Shown: piece by piece, positions 7,129 to 15,663 of the stretch
How the letters are laid out: each line of letters begins with the position of its first letter
Numbering within the stretch: the first letter of the stretch is position 1
Origin: an uncultured Oscillospiraceae bacterium
GTDB lineage: Bacteria; Bacillota; Clostridia; Oscillospirales; Oscillospiraceae
Assembly: GCA_910588135.1 (NCBI GenBank)
Contig: CAJUOT010000002.1
Location: 1 to 64,000 of the forward strand
Reading direction: 5' to 3'
Length of the DNA: 64,000 nt
The notes under the pieces: model-generated
Database searches by the model: none
Told to the model about the DNA's origin: nothing
What the model saw: the letters and a program-made list of their open reading frames with translations, nothing else
Made by a program: the position numbers and the translations under genes

Positions 7129-7652
7129 CGGTCAAGGAGCGCAAGGAGGAGCTGCGCCGCCACGCCGCCGGACTGCCCCAGGTGGAGGCCGGCGCGCTGT
7201 TTGACCGTTTTCTGGCCCTCCCCCAGGTGGAGGCGGCGGATACCGTCATGGTGTTTTACGGCACCGGCCGGGAACCGGATACCCTCCCCCTCATCCACGC
7301 CCTGCTGGACCGGGGCAAGCGGGTGGCCCTGCCCGTGGTCCTGCCCCACCGGGCCATGGAGGCCCGGCAGGTGCTGGACCCCGGCCTGCTGGTCCCCAAC
7401 CGCTTCGGCATTCCGGAGCCGGACAGCTCCTGCCCCGCCATCGAAAAGAGCGAAATCGCCGTGGCCCTCATCCCCCATCTGATGTGCGACCGGGACGGCT
7501 ACCGCCTGGGCTGGGGCGGGGGATACTACGACCGCTGGCTGGCCGGTTTCCCCGGCTTCACCGTGTGCATCTGCCGCCCGGGGCGGCTGGTGGAGCATAT
7601 GCCCCGGGAGGAATTCGACGTGCCGGTGAAGCTTGTCCTGGTGGAGGAATAA
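7125..7652 (+). CDS. 5-formyltetrahydrofolate cyclo-ligase
   Basis: The 175-residue protein ends with the family signature LGWGGGYYDR (128-137), preceded by IPHLMCDRDGYR. At the N-terminus is the basic helix KERKEELRRHAAG. The enzyme converts 5-formyl-THF to 5,10-methenyl-THF with ATP and so recycles folate. The length is slightly below the usual 180-200. The start overlaps the DJ-1 stop codon, so the two genes form an operon. Confidence 0.93.
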   Translation: MTVKERKEELRRHAAGLPQVEAGALFDRFLALPQVEAADTVMVFYGTGREPDTLPLIHALLDRGKRVALPVVLPHRAMEARQVLDPGLLVPNRFGIPEPDSSCPAIEKSEIAVALIPHLMCDRDGYRLGWGGGYYDRWLAGFPGFTVCICRPGRLVEHMPREEFDVPVKLVLVEE

Positions 7653-7655
7653 GGG

Positions 7656-7680
7656 GGGCGGAGGGGAACGCCCTCCGCCC
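7656..7680 (+). terminator. Stem-loop after the cyclo-ligase gene
   Basis: GGGCGGAGGG (7656-7665) and CCCTCCGCCC (7671-7680) form a perfect 10-bp stem four nt after the stop codon. No T-run follows, so termination may be weak. Confidence 0.55.
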
Positions 7681-7699
7681 GAATGGGTAAGGTATGCGC

Positions 7700-8012
7700 T
7701 GTCTTGGCGCTTCGCCTGTTCGCCGCGCGGTTCTAAGCCCTCCGACTGCGTAAAAGCTGTTCGGCCCCTGCGGGGCCTCCCCGCTTTCGCTCCGCTTCGG
7801 TCTTAGCCCCGCTGCTCACGACGGCTCAGCAGCAGCCGTCTTGGCGCTTCGCCTGTTCGCCGCGCTTCCGTGTCACGCTGCGAAGCGGTCAAGCCGCTCG
7901 GCCGCTTTCCCTTTGCCTCGGCCTGGTCTCCGGGCCGCATAGGACATCGGCCCTGCGCTCGGCCTCCCTCCGGTCCAAGCTCCCTCGCTGACCGCTTCTC
8001 CGCGCTTCTGGC
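7700..8012. repeat. Member of the dispersed GC-rich intergenic repeat family
   Basis: On the minus strand this 310-bp stretch contains CTGAGCCGTCGTGAGCAGCG, AAGACCGAAGCGGAGCG and GACCAGGCCGAGGCAAAG. It also has CAGCGTGACACGGAAGCG and two copies of GCGAACAGGCGAAGCG (near 7717 and 7848). The same blocks occur at 5356-5681, 22142-22385 and 42412-42570. I see no gene here. Confidence 0.7.
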
Positions 8013-8216
8013 TCAGCAGCAGCCGTCGTTGCAGCCGCAGTTGTTGTTGCAGCCGCAGCCACAGCCGCAGCCGTTGTTGTTGCCCCCACAGCAGCAGCAG
8101 CAATTATTGCTGCCACCCCAGCTGTTCCCGCCGCCGCAGCAGCAGCACAGGATGAGGACCAGGATGATGATCCACCAGCAGCCCCCGCCGAAACCACCAT
8201 TGTTGCCACAACACAT
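8013..8216 (-). CDS. Small cysteine/glycine/asparagine-rich protein with one membrane segment
   Basis: This 67-residue protein has about 20 cysteines. It has a short Gly/Asn head (MCCGNNGGFGGGC), a hydrophobic stretch WWIIILVLIL at about residues 14-23, then runs CCCC, CCCCC and GCGCGCGC separated by Gly and Asn. A GAGGTGA ribosome site 6-7 nt before the ATG supports translation. Similar small Cys-rich proteins in Clostridia have been labelled 'chorion class high-cysteine' by automatic annotation; their function is unknown. The membrane anchor suggests a Cys-rich tail displayed at the envelope or spore surface, which is inference. Confidence 0.7.
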   Translation of the reverse strand: MCCGNNGGFGGGCWWIIILVLILCCCCGGGNSWGGSNNCCCCCGGNNNGCGCGCGCNNNCGCNDGCC

Positions 8217-8242
8217 GATTTTGTCACCTCACTAATAATATC

Positions 8243-8297
8243 CCGGTCACAGGGACCGGCTTCGGCACCGCAGGGTTCGTCTGCGGCGCCGGAGCCG
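8243..8297. terminator. Large stem-loops between the Cys-rich gene and mltG
   Basis: CCGGTC (8243-8248) pairs with GACCGG (8254-8259). The 17-nt arms 8257-8273 and 8281-8297 pair with one mismatch and one G-U around a GGTTCGT loop. The two stems compete for a few bases. No T-run is seen. They lie upstream of both divergent genes, so they may act as leader structures. A TATACT -10-like box for mltG lies at 8325-8330 without a good -35 box. Confidence 0.5.
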
Positions 8298-8386
8298 AAC
8301 TCCGTTTCAGCCCCGTTTCTGCGTTATACTATGTGGGGATCGAAAAATTGGTTCCCCCCTGCCTCGAATCCAAAGGAGTGAGCGAT

Positions 8387-9529
8387 ATGGCAGATGAACA
8401 CCGCGCCAATGGGCACAGCCAGCCCCAGCGTGGCTCCGCCCCCCAGCCCCGTCCCCGGAAGAAACGCCCCCGCCGCCGCAGCGCGGGGGCGCGGGTGGCC
8501 GGCGCGCTCTTATATGTCCTGCTGGTCATCGGCGTGTCCGCCGTGCTGGCCACCGTGGGCTGGACCTGGGCCTGCGACCTGCTGGGCCTGAACAAGGAGC
8601 TGATCACCGCTGAAATCGTCATTGAGGACGACACCGAATTCAGCGAGGTGGTGGACACGCTGGAGAAGGAGGGGCTGATCGAGTACAAGTTCCTGTTCAA
8701 GCTCTACGCCGCCTTCTCCCACGCGGAGGACAAGATTGCCCCCGGCACCTACACGCTGAAAAGCGAGATGGATTACCACGCCCTGGTGTCCAACATGGGC
8801 GCCTCCTCCGCCACCCGCCAGACCACGGACATCACCATCAAGGAGGGCCTCACCATCGACCAGGTGTTTGCCCTGCTGGATGACCGGGGGGTCACCTCGG
8901 TGGACAAGCTCCGGGACACGGCCGCCAATTATGACTATGCGTTCAGCTGGCTGAAGGACCGCCCGCTGGGAGACTACCACCGCCTGGAGGGCTATCTCTT
9001 CCCGGACACCTACACCTTCCAGCTGGGGGAGAACCCCAAGTACGTCATCAACAAGATGCTGGTGAACTTTGACGCCAAGATGGACGAGTATATGGCCCAA
9101 TACTCCGGGGAGGAGGCCCAGCACTCCCTCCACGACATCGTCACCATCGCCTCCATGATTGAGAAGGAGACCGACGGGGAGGACTACCGCACCATCTCCT
9201 CCGTCATCTACAACCGGCTCACCAACCCCGAGGCCGAGACGGCGGGCCTCCTCCAGATCGACGCCACCCTGGTCTACCTCAACGGAGGCAAGACGCCCAC
9301 CGAGGCGGACAAAGCCATCGACTCCCCCTACAACACCTATCTGTACAAGGGGCTGCCCGCCGGCCCCATCTCCAATCCCGGCATGGCCTCCCTGATGGCC
9401 GCCATGAACCCGGAGAGCACCAAGTACTATTTCTACGTCCTCAACCCGGAGACCAAGCGGCACGAGTTCACCCGCACCTACGCCGAGCACCAGACCCTGG
9501 TGAACCACTACAGCCCCAATGGCGGCTAA
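8387..9529 (+). CDS. mltG: Endolytic murein transglycosylase MltG
   Basis: The 380-residue protein has a basic, proline-rich cytoplasmic head, one membrane segment at about residues 38-60 and the YceG/MltG domain outside the cell. The domain shows LEGYLFPDTYTF and the catalytic glutamate motif SMIEKETDGE (Glu259). The pattern LPAGPISNPGMASLMAAMNP lies near the end. MltG cuts nascent peptidoglycan strands and helps set glycan length. The ATG at 8387 follows AAAGGAG; a frame start 18 codons earlier lacks such a site. It overlaps the next gene by 11 nt. Confidence 0.95.
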   Translation: MADEHRANGHSQPQRGSAPQPRPRKKRPRRRSAGARVAGALLYVLLVIGVSAVLATVGWTWACDLLGLNKELITAEIVIEDDTEFSEVVDTLEKEGLIEYKFLFKLYAAFSHAEDKIAPGTYTLKSEMDYHALVSNMGASSATRQTTDITIKEGLTIDQVFALLDDRGVTSVDKLRDTAANYDYAFSWLKDRPLGDYHRLEGYLFPDTYTFQLGENPKYVINKMLVNFDAKMDEYMAQYSGEEAQHSLHDIVTIASMIEKETDGEDYRTISSVIYNRLTNPEAETAGLLQIDATLVYLNGGKTPTEADKAIDSPYNTYLYKGLPAGPISNPGMASLMAAMNPESTKYYFYVLNPETKRHEFTRTYAEHQTLVNHYSPNGG

Positions 9530-10733
9530 GCCGGAGCTGCTCTCCCCCGCGGGGGACCGGGAGCGGCTGGACATGGCCCTGGCCTACGGCGCGGACGCGG
9601 TGTACCTGGCCGGAAGCGCCTTCGGAATGCGGGCCTTTGCCGGAAACTTCGACCGGGAGGGGCTGCGGGAGGCAGTGTCCGCCGCCCACGCCAGGGGAGC
9701 GCGGGTCCACGTGACCTGCAACACCCTGGCAAGGAACCGCGAGGTGGCCCAGCTTCCGGAATACCTGGAGTATCTGGACGCCATCGGGGCGGATGCGGTG
9801 ATCGCCGCGGGCCCCGACGTGCTGGATTTGTGCCGCCACCACGCCCCCCATGTCCAGGTGCATATGTCCACCCAGACAGGCATCACCAACTATGAGACGG
9901 CCCGGGTGTGGCACGAGCTGGGGGCCAGCCGGGTGATCCTGGCCCGGGAGCTGAGCCTGGAGGAGGTGGCGGAGCTGAAGGCGAAAGCGCCCAGGGGCCT
10001 TCAGGTGGAGTGCTTCGTCCATGGAGCCATGTGCGTGAGCTGGTCGGGCCGGTGCCTGCTCAGCAACTATATGACCGGGCGGGATGCCTCCCGGGGCGCC
10101 TGCGCCCAGCCCTGCCGCTACCAGTACGCCCTGATGGAGGAGAAGCGCCCTGGGGAGTACTTCCCCGTGTTCGAGGAGGAGGGCGGGACCTTCATTCTGA
10201 ACAGCCGGGATATGTGCATGATCGACCACATCCCGGAGCTCATCGCCGCCGGGGTGGACTCGCTGAAAATTGAGGGAAGGGCCAAAAGCGCCTACTATGC
10301 CGCCATGACCACTGCCGCCTACCGCCACGCGGTGGATGCGGCGGCCCAGGGCGTTGCCGTCGATCCTGTGTGGCGGGCCGAGGTGGAGAAGATCAGCCAC
10401 CGGCACTATTCCACCGGCTTCTGGTTCGGCCCGCCGGGGCAGTACACCGAATCGGCCCGGTACGTCCGGGACTGGCAGGTGCTGGCGGTGGTTCAGTCCT
10501 GTGACGCCGCCGGGAACGCCGTGCTGTCCCTGCGCAACAAGTTTTCCGCCGGGGACGAGCTCGAGGTGGTGGGCCCCGATGTGGCTGCGTTCCCCATGGC
10601 CGCCCCCATGATGCGGGACATGGACGGCTTTGAGCTCAGGGAGCCCCGGAACCCGCAGATGGAGTTCCGGATGAAGCTGCCCCGGGCGGTGCCCCCGCTG
10701 TCCATCGTCCGGGCCTGCCGGCCCAGCTCATAG
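9519..10733 (+). CDS. U32 peptidase-family protein (TrhP/RlhA-like)
   Basis: The 404-residue protein starts with the U32 pattern ELLSPAGDRERLDMALAYGA. It has the family signature ECFVHGAMCVSWSGRCLLS with its cysteines, then the ASRGACAQPCRY cluster. Despite the peptidase name, studied members hydroxylate RNA bases (TrhP on tRNA wobble uridine, RlhA on 23S rRNA) and bind an iron-sulfur cluster through such cysteines. The length fits the TrhP type better than the longer RlhA type. It overlaps the end of mltG by 11 nt. Confidence 0.88.
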   Translation: MAAKPELLSPAGDRERLDMALAYGADAVYLAGSAFGMRAFAGNFDREGLREAVSAAHARGARVHVTCNTLARNREVAQLPEYLEYLDAIGADAVIAAGPDVLDLCRHHAPHVQVHMSTQTGITNYETARVWHELGASRVILARELSLEEVAELKAKAPRGLQVECFVHGAMCVSWSGRCLLSNYMTGRDASRGACAQPCRYQYALMEEKRPGEYFPVFEEEGGTFILNSRDMCMIDHIPELIAAGVDSLKIEGRAKSAYYAAMTTAAYRHAVDAAAQGVAVDPVWRAEVEKISHRHYSTGFWFGPPGQYTESARYVRDWQVLAVVQSCDAAGNAVLSLRNKFSAGDELEVVGPDVAAFPMAAPMMRDMDGFELREPRNPQMEFRMKLPRAVPPLSIVRACRPSS

Positions 10734-10738
10734 TTCAC

Positions 10739-10815
10739 AGCGCGACGATAGCCGCGCAGGGGAGCTTGGACTGGGGCGAGAGCCCAGCCGCCGCACATCG
10801 GAGCGTGAATACGAC
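10739..10815. repeat. Degenerate copy of the dispersed GC-rich repeat
   Basis: Directly after the U32 gene stop, blocks resembling CAGCGCGACGATAGCCGCGC and GGAGCTTGGACTGGGGCGAG recur. GAGGGAGCTTGGA is also present in the 138-bp tandem unit. GGAGCGTGAATAC matches the GAAGCGTGATAAC end of the copy at 42412-42570. It is too diverged to define borders. Confidence 0.45.
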
Positions 10816-10844
10816 ATCTGCCTGGGCAGGCCGCCCAGGCAGAT
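10816..10844 (+). terminator. Stem-loop after the U32 gene
   Basis: ATCTGCCTGGGC (10816-10827) and GCCCAGGCAGAT (10833-10844) form a perfect 12-bp stem around AGGCC. A second ATCTGCCC and a GTATG-TGGG-CATAC hairpin follow at 10850-10871, so alternative pairings are possible before the metal transporter gene. There is no T-run. Confidence 0.55.
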
Positions 10845-10907
10845 TGCTATCTGCCCGTATGTGGGCATACTATAGAAATTGTAAATTCCTGAGAGGAGGG
10901 TCTGTCT

Positions 10908-12068
10908 ATGCTGGACGCCGTCCTGCGCCGCCTGATTCCCCACTATCAAGACACCCACGACCCCATTGTCCGGGAGCGGTACGGCCTGCTGGCCGGCGGG
11001 GTGGGGCTGGGGCTCAACCTGCTGCTCTTCGCGGGCAAGCTGCTGGCGGGGGCGCTCACCGGGGCCATCTCCGTCACCGCCGACGCCTTCAACAACCTGT
11101 CCGACGCCGCCGGGTCGGCGGTCACCCTGGCCGGGTTCAAGCTGGCCTCCCAGAAAGCGGACGCGCGCCACCCCTTTGGCCACGGCCGCATGGAGTATCT
11201 GGCGGGGCTGGCTGTGTCCCTGCTGATCCTGCTGGTGGGGGTGGAGCTGGGCCGGGGCTCCATTGAAAAGATCGTTCACCCGGAACCCGCTGTCCTGGGC
11301 CTGCTGCCGGTGTGCCTGCTGGGGCTGTCCATTCTGGTGAAGCTGTGGATGGGCTGGTTCTATGCCTCCATGGGCAAACGGGCCCAGTCCCCCGCCCTGG
11401 CCGCGGCGGCGGCCGACGCCCGCTCCGATGTGCTGGCCACGTCGGCGGTGGTGGCTGGGCTGGCGGTCTCCCACTTTTTCCAGGTCCAGCTGGACGGCTG
11501 GCTGGGCATCTTTGTGGCGGCGCTCATCCTGCGCACCGGCTGGGGCGCCGCCCGGGACACCCTGGACCCCCTGCTGGGCACCCCGCCCGATCCCGCCGTG
11601 GTGGCGGATATCGAGGGCCTCATCCTCAGCGACCCGCGCATCCTGGGCCTCCACGACCTGGTCATCCACGACTACGGCCCCGGGCGGCGGATGATGTCCG
11701 TCCATGCCGAGGTGCCCGCGGACGGCTCCCTGGTGGAGCTGCACGAGGTCATTGACCAGGCCGAGCGGGAGCTGAAGGCGCGCTTCGGGCTGGAGGCGGT
11801 GATCCACCTGGACCCGGTGGAACCGGGCGGCCCGGAGGCCGACCGCCTGCGGGCCCTGGCGGAAGAGCTGGCCCGGGAGATCGACCCCGCCGCCACTGTC
11901 CACGACTTTCGCCGCGGCGGAGAGGGGGCGGTCTCCTTTGACGTGGTGGTGCCCTACGGCGTGTCCCTGGCCGACAGCGAGGTGCGCAGCGCCCTGGCGG
12001 AAAAGCTGCGCCAGCGGGCGCCGGACTGCCGGCCCGTGATTGAGGTGGACCGGTCCCACGTGCTGTAG
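10908..12068 (+). CDS. Cation diffusion facilitator (CDF) family metal transporter
   Basis: The 386-residue protein has six membrane segments in the first 200 residues. It carries the CDF metal site motif DAFNNLSDAAGS in helix 2, the loop HPFGHGRMEYLAGL and the matching DARSDVLATSA in helix 5. A long cytoplasmic domain follows, with metal-site residues in HDLVIHDYGPGRRMMSVHAEV. It exports divalent metals such as zinc, manganese or iron in exchange for protons. GAGGAGG precedes the ATG. It stands alone between two repeat stretches. Confidence 0.93.
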   Translation: MLDAVLRRLIPHYQDTHDPIVRERYGLLAGGVGLGLNLLLFAGKLLAGALTGAISVTADAFNNLSDAAGSAVTLAGFKLASQKADARHPFGHGRMEYLAGLAVSLLILLVGVELGRGSIEKIVHPEPAVLGLLPVCLLGLSILVKLWMGWFYASMGKRAQSPALAAAAADARSDVLATSAVVAGLAVSHFFQVQLDGWLGIFVAALILRTGWGAARDTLDPLLGTPPDPAVVADIEGLILSDPRILGLHDLVIHDYGPGRRMMSVHAEVPADGSLVELHEVIDQAERELKARFGLEAVIHLDPVEPGGPEADRLRALAEELAREIDPAATVHDFRRGGEGAVSFDVVVPYGVSLADSEVRSALAEKLRQRAPDCRPVIEVDRSHVL

Positions 12069-12188
12069 CCGCGCCTGTTCGCCGCGCCCCCCGGTTTTTT
12101 TCAGATTTTATCAAATTTTCTATGGAAATCTCCCCGAGTTCGGCTTATAATGACAGGAGGATCAAGCCGCCGCGCCTGTTCGCCGCGC
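12069..12188. repeat. 19-bp direct repeat flanking the two-component promoter
   Basis: CCGCGCCTGTTCGCCGCGC occurs at 12069-12087, one base after the metal transporter stop, and again at 12170-12188, just before the response regulator gene. The same block, as GCGAACAGGCG on the other strand, appears in the dispersed repeats at 7700-8012, 22142-22385 and 42412-42570. The TATAAT promoter of the next operon lies between the two copies. Confidence 0.7.
12123..12151 (+). promoter_or_regulatory. Promoter of the two-component operon
   Basis: TGGAAA (12123-12128), a 17-bp spacer and TATAAT (12146-12151) lie 65 bp before the response regulator start. The -10 box is perfect, the -35 box moderate. The stretch 12100-12150 is clearly AT-richer than its surroundings. 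Confidence 0.6.
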
Positions 12189-12215
12189 GCGTATGGAACG
12201 AAAGGATGTGTCAGG

Positions 12216-12902
12216 ATGCCCCGCAGCATTCTCATTGTAGAGGACGACAAAAACATCGCCGACCTGCTCCGGCTCTACCTGGAAAAGGAGGGCATGACCT
12301 GCCACGTCTCCGGGGACGGCCGGGAGGGTCTGGAAAAGTTCCAGGCCGTCCAGCCCGACCTGGTGATTCTGGACATCATGCTCCCCTCCATGGACGGCTG
12401 GGCCGTCTGCCGGAAAATCCGCGAGACCTCCAAAGCGCCCATCATCATGCTCACCGCCAAGGGGGAGCTGGAGGACAAGGTGTCCGGCCTGGAGATGGGC
12501 GCGGACGACTACATCACCAAGCCCTTTGAGACCAAGGAGGTGCTGGCCCGGGTCCACGCCGTGCTGCGCCGCTTTGGCGAGGAGGAGCAGCCGGAAAAGC
12601 GCCTGAGCTTTGACAAGCTGGTGGTCAACCTGGATTCCTATGAGCTGCTGGTGGACGGAAAGCGGGTGGACACCCCCCCCAAGGAACTGGAGCTGCTGTT
12701 TCATCTGGCCTCCTCTCCCAACCGGGTGTTCACCCGCAACCAGCTGCTGGACGAGGTGTGGGGCTTCGATTACTTTGGCGACAGCCGCACGGTGGACGTC
12801 CACATCAAGCGCCTGCGGGAAAAGCTGGAGGGCGTGTCCGACCAGTGGTCGCTGAAAACCGTGTGGGGCGTGGGATATAAGTTTGAGGTGACCTCAGCGT
12901 GA
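12216..12902 (+). CDS. OmpR/PhoB-type response regulator
   Basis: The 228-residue protein has a receiver domain with acidic pair Asp10-Asp11, phospho-acceptor Asp53 (VILDIMLPS), Thr80 and Lys102 (ITKPF). A winged-helix DNA-binding domain follows from about residue 125 (KELELLFHLASSPNRVFTRN, then VDVHIKRLREKL and VWGVGYKF). It is controlled by the histidine kinase whose GTG start overlaps its stop codon. The HtrA protease gene just downstream suggests an envelope-stress circuit, which is inference. The start has GAAAGGA upstream at a slightly long spacing. Confidence 0.93.
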   Translation: MPRSILIVEDDKNIADLLRLYLEKEGMTCHVSGDGREGLEKFQAVQPDLVILDIMLPSMDGWAVCRKIRETSKAPIIMLTAKGELEDKVSGLEMGADDYITKPFETKEVLARVHAVLRRFGEEEQPEKRLSFDKLVVNLDSYELLVDGKRVDTPPKELELLFHLASSPNRVFTRNQLLDEVWGFDYFGDSRTVDVHIKRLREKLEGVSDQWSLKTVWGVGYKFEVTSA

Positions 12903-14329
12903 AAACCATGTACGGCCGCCAGTTCGCCACTATGGTGAGCATGGTGCTGCTGTCCTTCCTCATGCTGGGCGCGTCCTTCGCCACCCTGAGCTACCAGTAC
13001 ACCATTCGGGACAAAAAAGACACCCTGGAGCAAAACGCCAGGTATATCGCCCAGTTCACCTCCAACTCGGTGATTGCCGAGGACGGCGAGGTGTGGCGCA
13101 CCGCTGAGTTTCAAAACTATCTCAGCTCGGTGGCCAAGGTGTCTGATTCCCACGTGATCGTGGCCACCCCGGAGGGAGTCATCGTCTACGCCACCAGCGG
13201 CAGCGCCACCCTCCGGCAGTTTCAAAACGTCCCCCTGTCCCGGCAGATGGTAGACGCCATCGTGGGCGGTTCCTTTGTGGGCATGACCACCCTGGACGGG
13301 CTGTACAGCGAGACGCGGTATCTGGTGGGCCTGCCCATCACCACCGCGCTGAACGGCACGCCCTACCTTCAGGGGCTGGTGCTGGTGTCCGCCTCCGCGT
13401 CCAACATCAGCGGGGTCTGGCGCGACCTGTCCGCCATCCTGCTGGTCACCGCCCTGGCGGTGGTCCTCATCGCCGCCATCATCAGTTCGGTGACCAGTAT
13501 GCGCCAGTCCCAGCCCATCAAGGAGGTGGCCGCCGCCGCCCGTCAGTTCGGCCTGGGCCAGCTGGACGTGCGGGTGGACGTAGGCTCCCGGCGGGACGAG
13601 GTGGGCGAGCTGGCCGAGGCCTTCAACGCCATGGCCGAGTCCCTGTCCAAAAGCGAGCAGCGCCGCTCTGAGTTCATTGCCAACGTGTCCCACGAGCTGA
13701 AAACCCCCATGACCACCATTGCCGGCTTTGCCGACGGCATTCTGGACGGCACCATTCCCCCGGAGCAGGAGCGCCACTATCTGGAGATCATCTCCTCCGA
13801 AACCCGCCGGCTGTCCCGGCTGGTGCGCTCCATGCTGGACCTGTCCCGCCTCCAGTCCGACGAGCGGGCCGCCCAGCAGCAGTTCGACATCTGCGAAACC
13901 CTGGTCCGCGCCCTGGTCACTCTGGAGTCCAAAGTGAACGCCAAGGGCCTGGAGGTGAACGCCCAGCTTCCCGACGAGCCCGTCCCCGTCTGGGGCGACC
14001 AGGACGCCATCACCCAGGTGTGCTACAACCTGCTGGACAACGCCATCAAGTTCTCCCAGGAGGGAGGGACCCTGGGGCTGGGGGTCACTGCCAAGGGCGC
14101 CAAGGCCACCGTCACCATCAGCAACCAGGGCGCGGACATCCCCCCCGAAGAGCAGCAGCTCATCTTCGACCGCTTCCACAAAACCGACTACTCCCGCAGC
14201 GCCGACCGGGACGGGGTTGGCCTGGGGCTGTATATCGTGAAAACCATCCTCAACAGCCACAAGGAAACCATCACCTGCACCAGCGGGGACGGGGTGACCA
14301 AATTCGTGTTCACCCTCACCCGAGCCTGA
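12899..14329 (+). CDS. Sensor histidine kinase
   Basis: The 476-residue kinase has membrane segments at about residues 10-32 and 178-200. Between them is an extracellular sensor of about 145 residues. A HAMP linker follows, then the H-box ANVSHELKTPMTT (His265), the N-box LLDNAIKF, and the G-boxes DRFHKTD and GVGLGLYIVKTIL. It starts with GTG overlapping the regulator stop (GTGA). The sensor part resembles the small-ligand or redox sensors of WalK-like kinases but has no cytoplasmic PAS domain. Confidence 0.93.
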   Translation: MKTMYGRQFATMVSMVLLSFLMLGASFATLSYQYTIRDKKDTLEQNARYIAQFTSNSVIAEDGEVWRTAEFQNYLSSVAKVSDSHVIVATPEGVIVYATSGSATLRQFQNVPLSRQMVDAIVGGSFVGMTTLDGLYSETRYLVGLPITTALNGTPYLQGLVLVSASASNISGVWRDLSAILLVTALAVVLIAAIISSVTSMRQSQPIKEVAAAARQFGLGQLDVRVDVGSRRDEVGELAEAFNAMAESLSKSEQRRSEFIANVSHELKTPMTTIAGFADGILDGTIPPEQERHYLEIISSETRRLSRLVRSMLDLSRLQSDERAAQQQFDICETLVRALVTLESKVNAKGLEVNAQLPDEPVPVWGDQDAITQVCYNLLDNAIKFSQEGGTLGLGVTAKGAKATVTISNQGADIPPEEQQLIFDRFHKTDYSRSADRDGVGLGLYIVKTILNSHKETITCTSGDGVTKFVFTLTRA

Positions 14330-14351
14330 CGTTTGTAAGGAGGCGCCGCCC

Positions 14352-15653
14352 ATGGACAACTACCTCTCCTACCGCTGGCCCAAGGGGCCCGGCCTCCAGC
14401 CGCCCCCCGTTCCCTCCGGCCGGCCGCTTCCCCCTCCCCGCAGACCCGGGCACGGCGTCCGCCGCTGGCTGATGTCCATCGTGTCCGTCCTGCTGTGCCT
14501 GTCCCTGCTGGGCGCAGTCTGTTTCTGGGCGGTGAACGGCATTGCCAGCATCGTATCCCAGCTGGAACCCGCCCCGTCTGACGACCAGCGCCCCCAGATC
14601 AGCCAGGCGCCCGTCCACAAATCCGACTGGTCCCCGGACGACCTGCCCTGGGGGAAGCCTGATCCGTCGGTCTCCCTGGCCGTCCAGCCCGCCGGGGCCG
14701 TGCTCACCTCCCGCCGGATCTATCAGGAGGCGCTGCCCAGCCTGGTGGCGGTGGAGGCCACCCACAAGAGCTCCCGGGAGTCCGGCCGCGACTGGCAGTT
14801 TCAGACCCGCAGCGGGGGCACCGGGATCATCCTCACCAGCTCCGGCTACGTGCTCACCAACTACCATATCATCGACGAGGCCGTCCAGATCCAGCTCCGG
14901 CTGCTGGACGGCGGCGCCTCCTATGACGCCCAGGTGATCGGCTTTGAAGCGGAATTTGACATCGCCGTGCTGAAATTCGACCCTGACGGCGCCCCCCTCA
15001 CCCCCGCCCGGCTGGGTGATTCCGACGGGCTGGCCGTGGGCGACTGGGTGTACGCCGTGGGCAACCCCATGGGCTCCCTGACCGGCTCCATGTCCATGGG
15101 CATCGTATCCGCCCTGGACCGGGACGAGGACGCCTTCGGCAGCGCCCTGGGCCTCATCCAGATCGACGCCTCCATCAACCCCGGCAACTCCGGCGGCGCG
15201 CTGCTCAATGAGTCGGGTCAGGTGGTGGGCATCACCTGTGCCAAGGTCACCGGCGTGCTCCAGGAGGAGGACGAGGCCATTGAGGATTCCGTGGTGCTGG
15301 AGGGCATCGGCCTGGCCATCCCCATGTCCGACGCCATCCCCTTCGTCAACCATATCCTGGCCACCGGGGAGAGCTGGCGGCCAGCCATGGGCATCAAGTG
15401 CGCCGCCGCCACGGTGGACGGCCGGCAGGGCATCCAGGTGAGGCAGGTCACCGGAAGAGCCGCCCGGGAGGCGGGGATGAAGCGGGGCGACCTGATCCTC
15501 TCCGCCAACGGCAGGCCCGTCACCTCCCTCGTGGAGCTCAGAAGGGTGCTCTACCGCACCGGCGTGGCGGGCGAGGTGACCTTCACCGTCCTGCGCTCCG
15601 GCGCGCAGCGGGAGATCACCTTCGCCCTGACGGACAGCTCGGAGCAGGGCTGA
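14352..15653 (+). CDS. HtrA/DegP-like trypsin-type serine protease with PDZ domain
   Basis: The 433-residue protein has a proline-rich cytoplasmic head and one membrane segment at about residues 38-62. The protease domain has the triad His172 (LTNYHII), Asp203 (EFDIAVLKF) and Ser280 (NPGNSGGAL). A C-terminal PDZ domain (GRAAREAGMKRGDLILSANG) completes the HtrA layout. It acts outside the membrane on misfolded envelope proteins. AAGGAGG precedes the ATG. It lies 22 nt after the histidine kinase, in the usual place for a stress-protease target of a two-component system. Confidence 0.93.
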   Translation: MDNYLSYRWPKGPGLQPPPVPSGRPLPPPRRPGHGVRRWLMSIVSVLLCLSLLGAVCFWAVNGIASIVSQLEPAPSDDQRPQISQAPVHKSDWSPDDLPWGKPDPSVSLAVQPAGAVLTSRRIYQEALPSLVAVEATHKSSRESGRDWQFQTRSGGTGIILTSSGYVLTNYHIIDEAVQIQLRLLDGGASYDAQVIGFEAEFDIAVLKFDPDGAPLTPARLGDSDGLAVGDWVYAVGNPMGSLTGSMSMGIVSALDRDEDAFGSALGLIQIDASINPGNSGGALLNESGQVVGITCAKVTGVLQEEDEAIEDSVVLEGIGLAIPMSDAIPFVNHILATGESWRPAMGIKCAAATVDGRQGIQVRQVTGRAAREAGMKRGDLILSANGRPVTSLVELRRVLYRTGVAGEVTFTVLRSGAQREITFALTDSSEQG

Positions 15654-15663
15654 GGGCGCGGCC

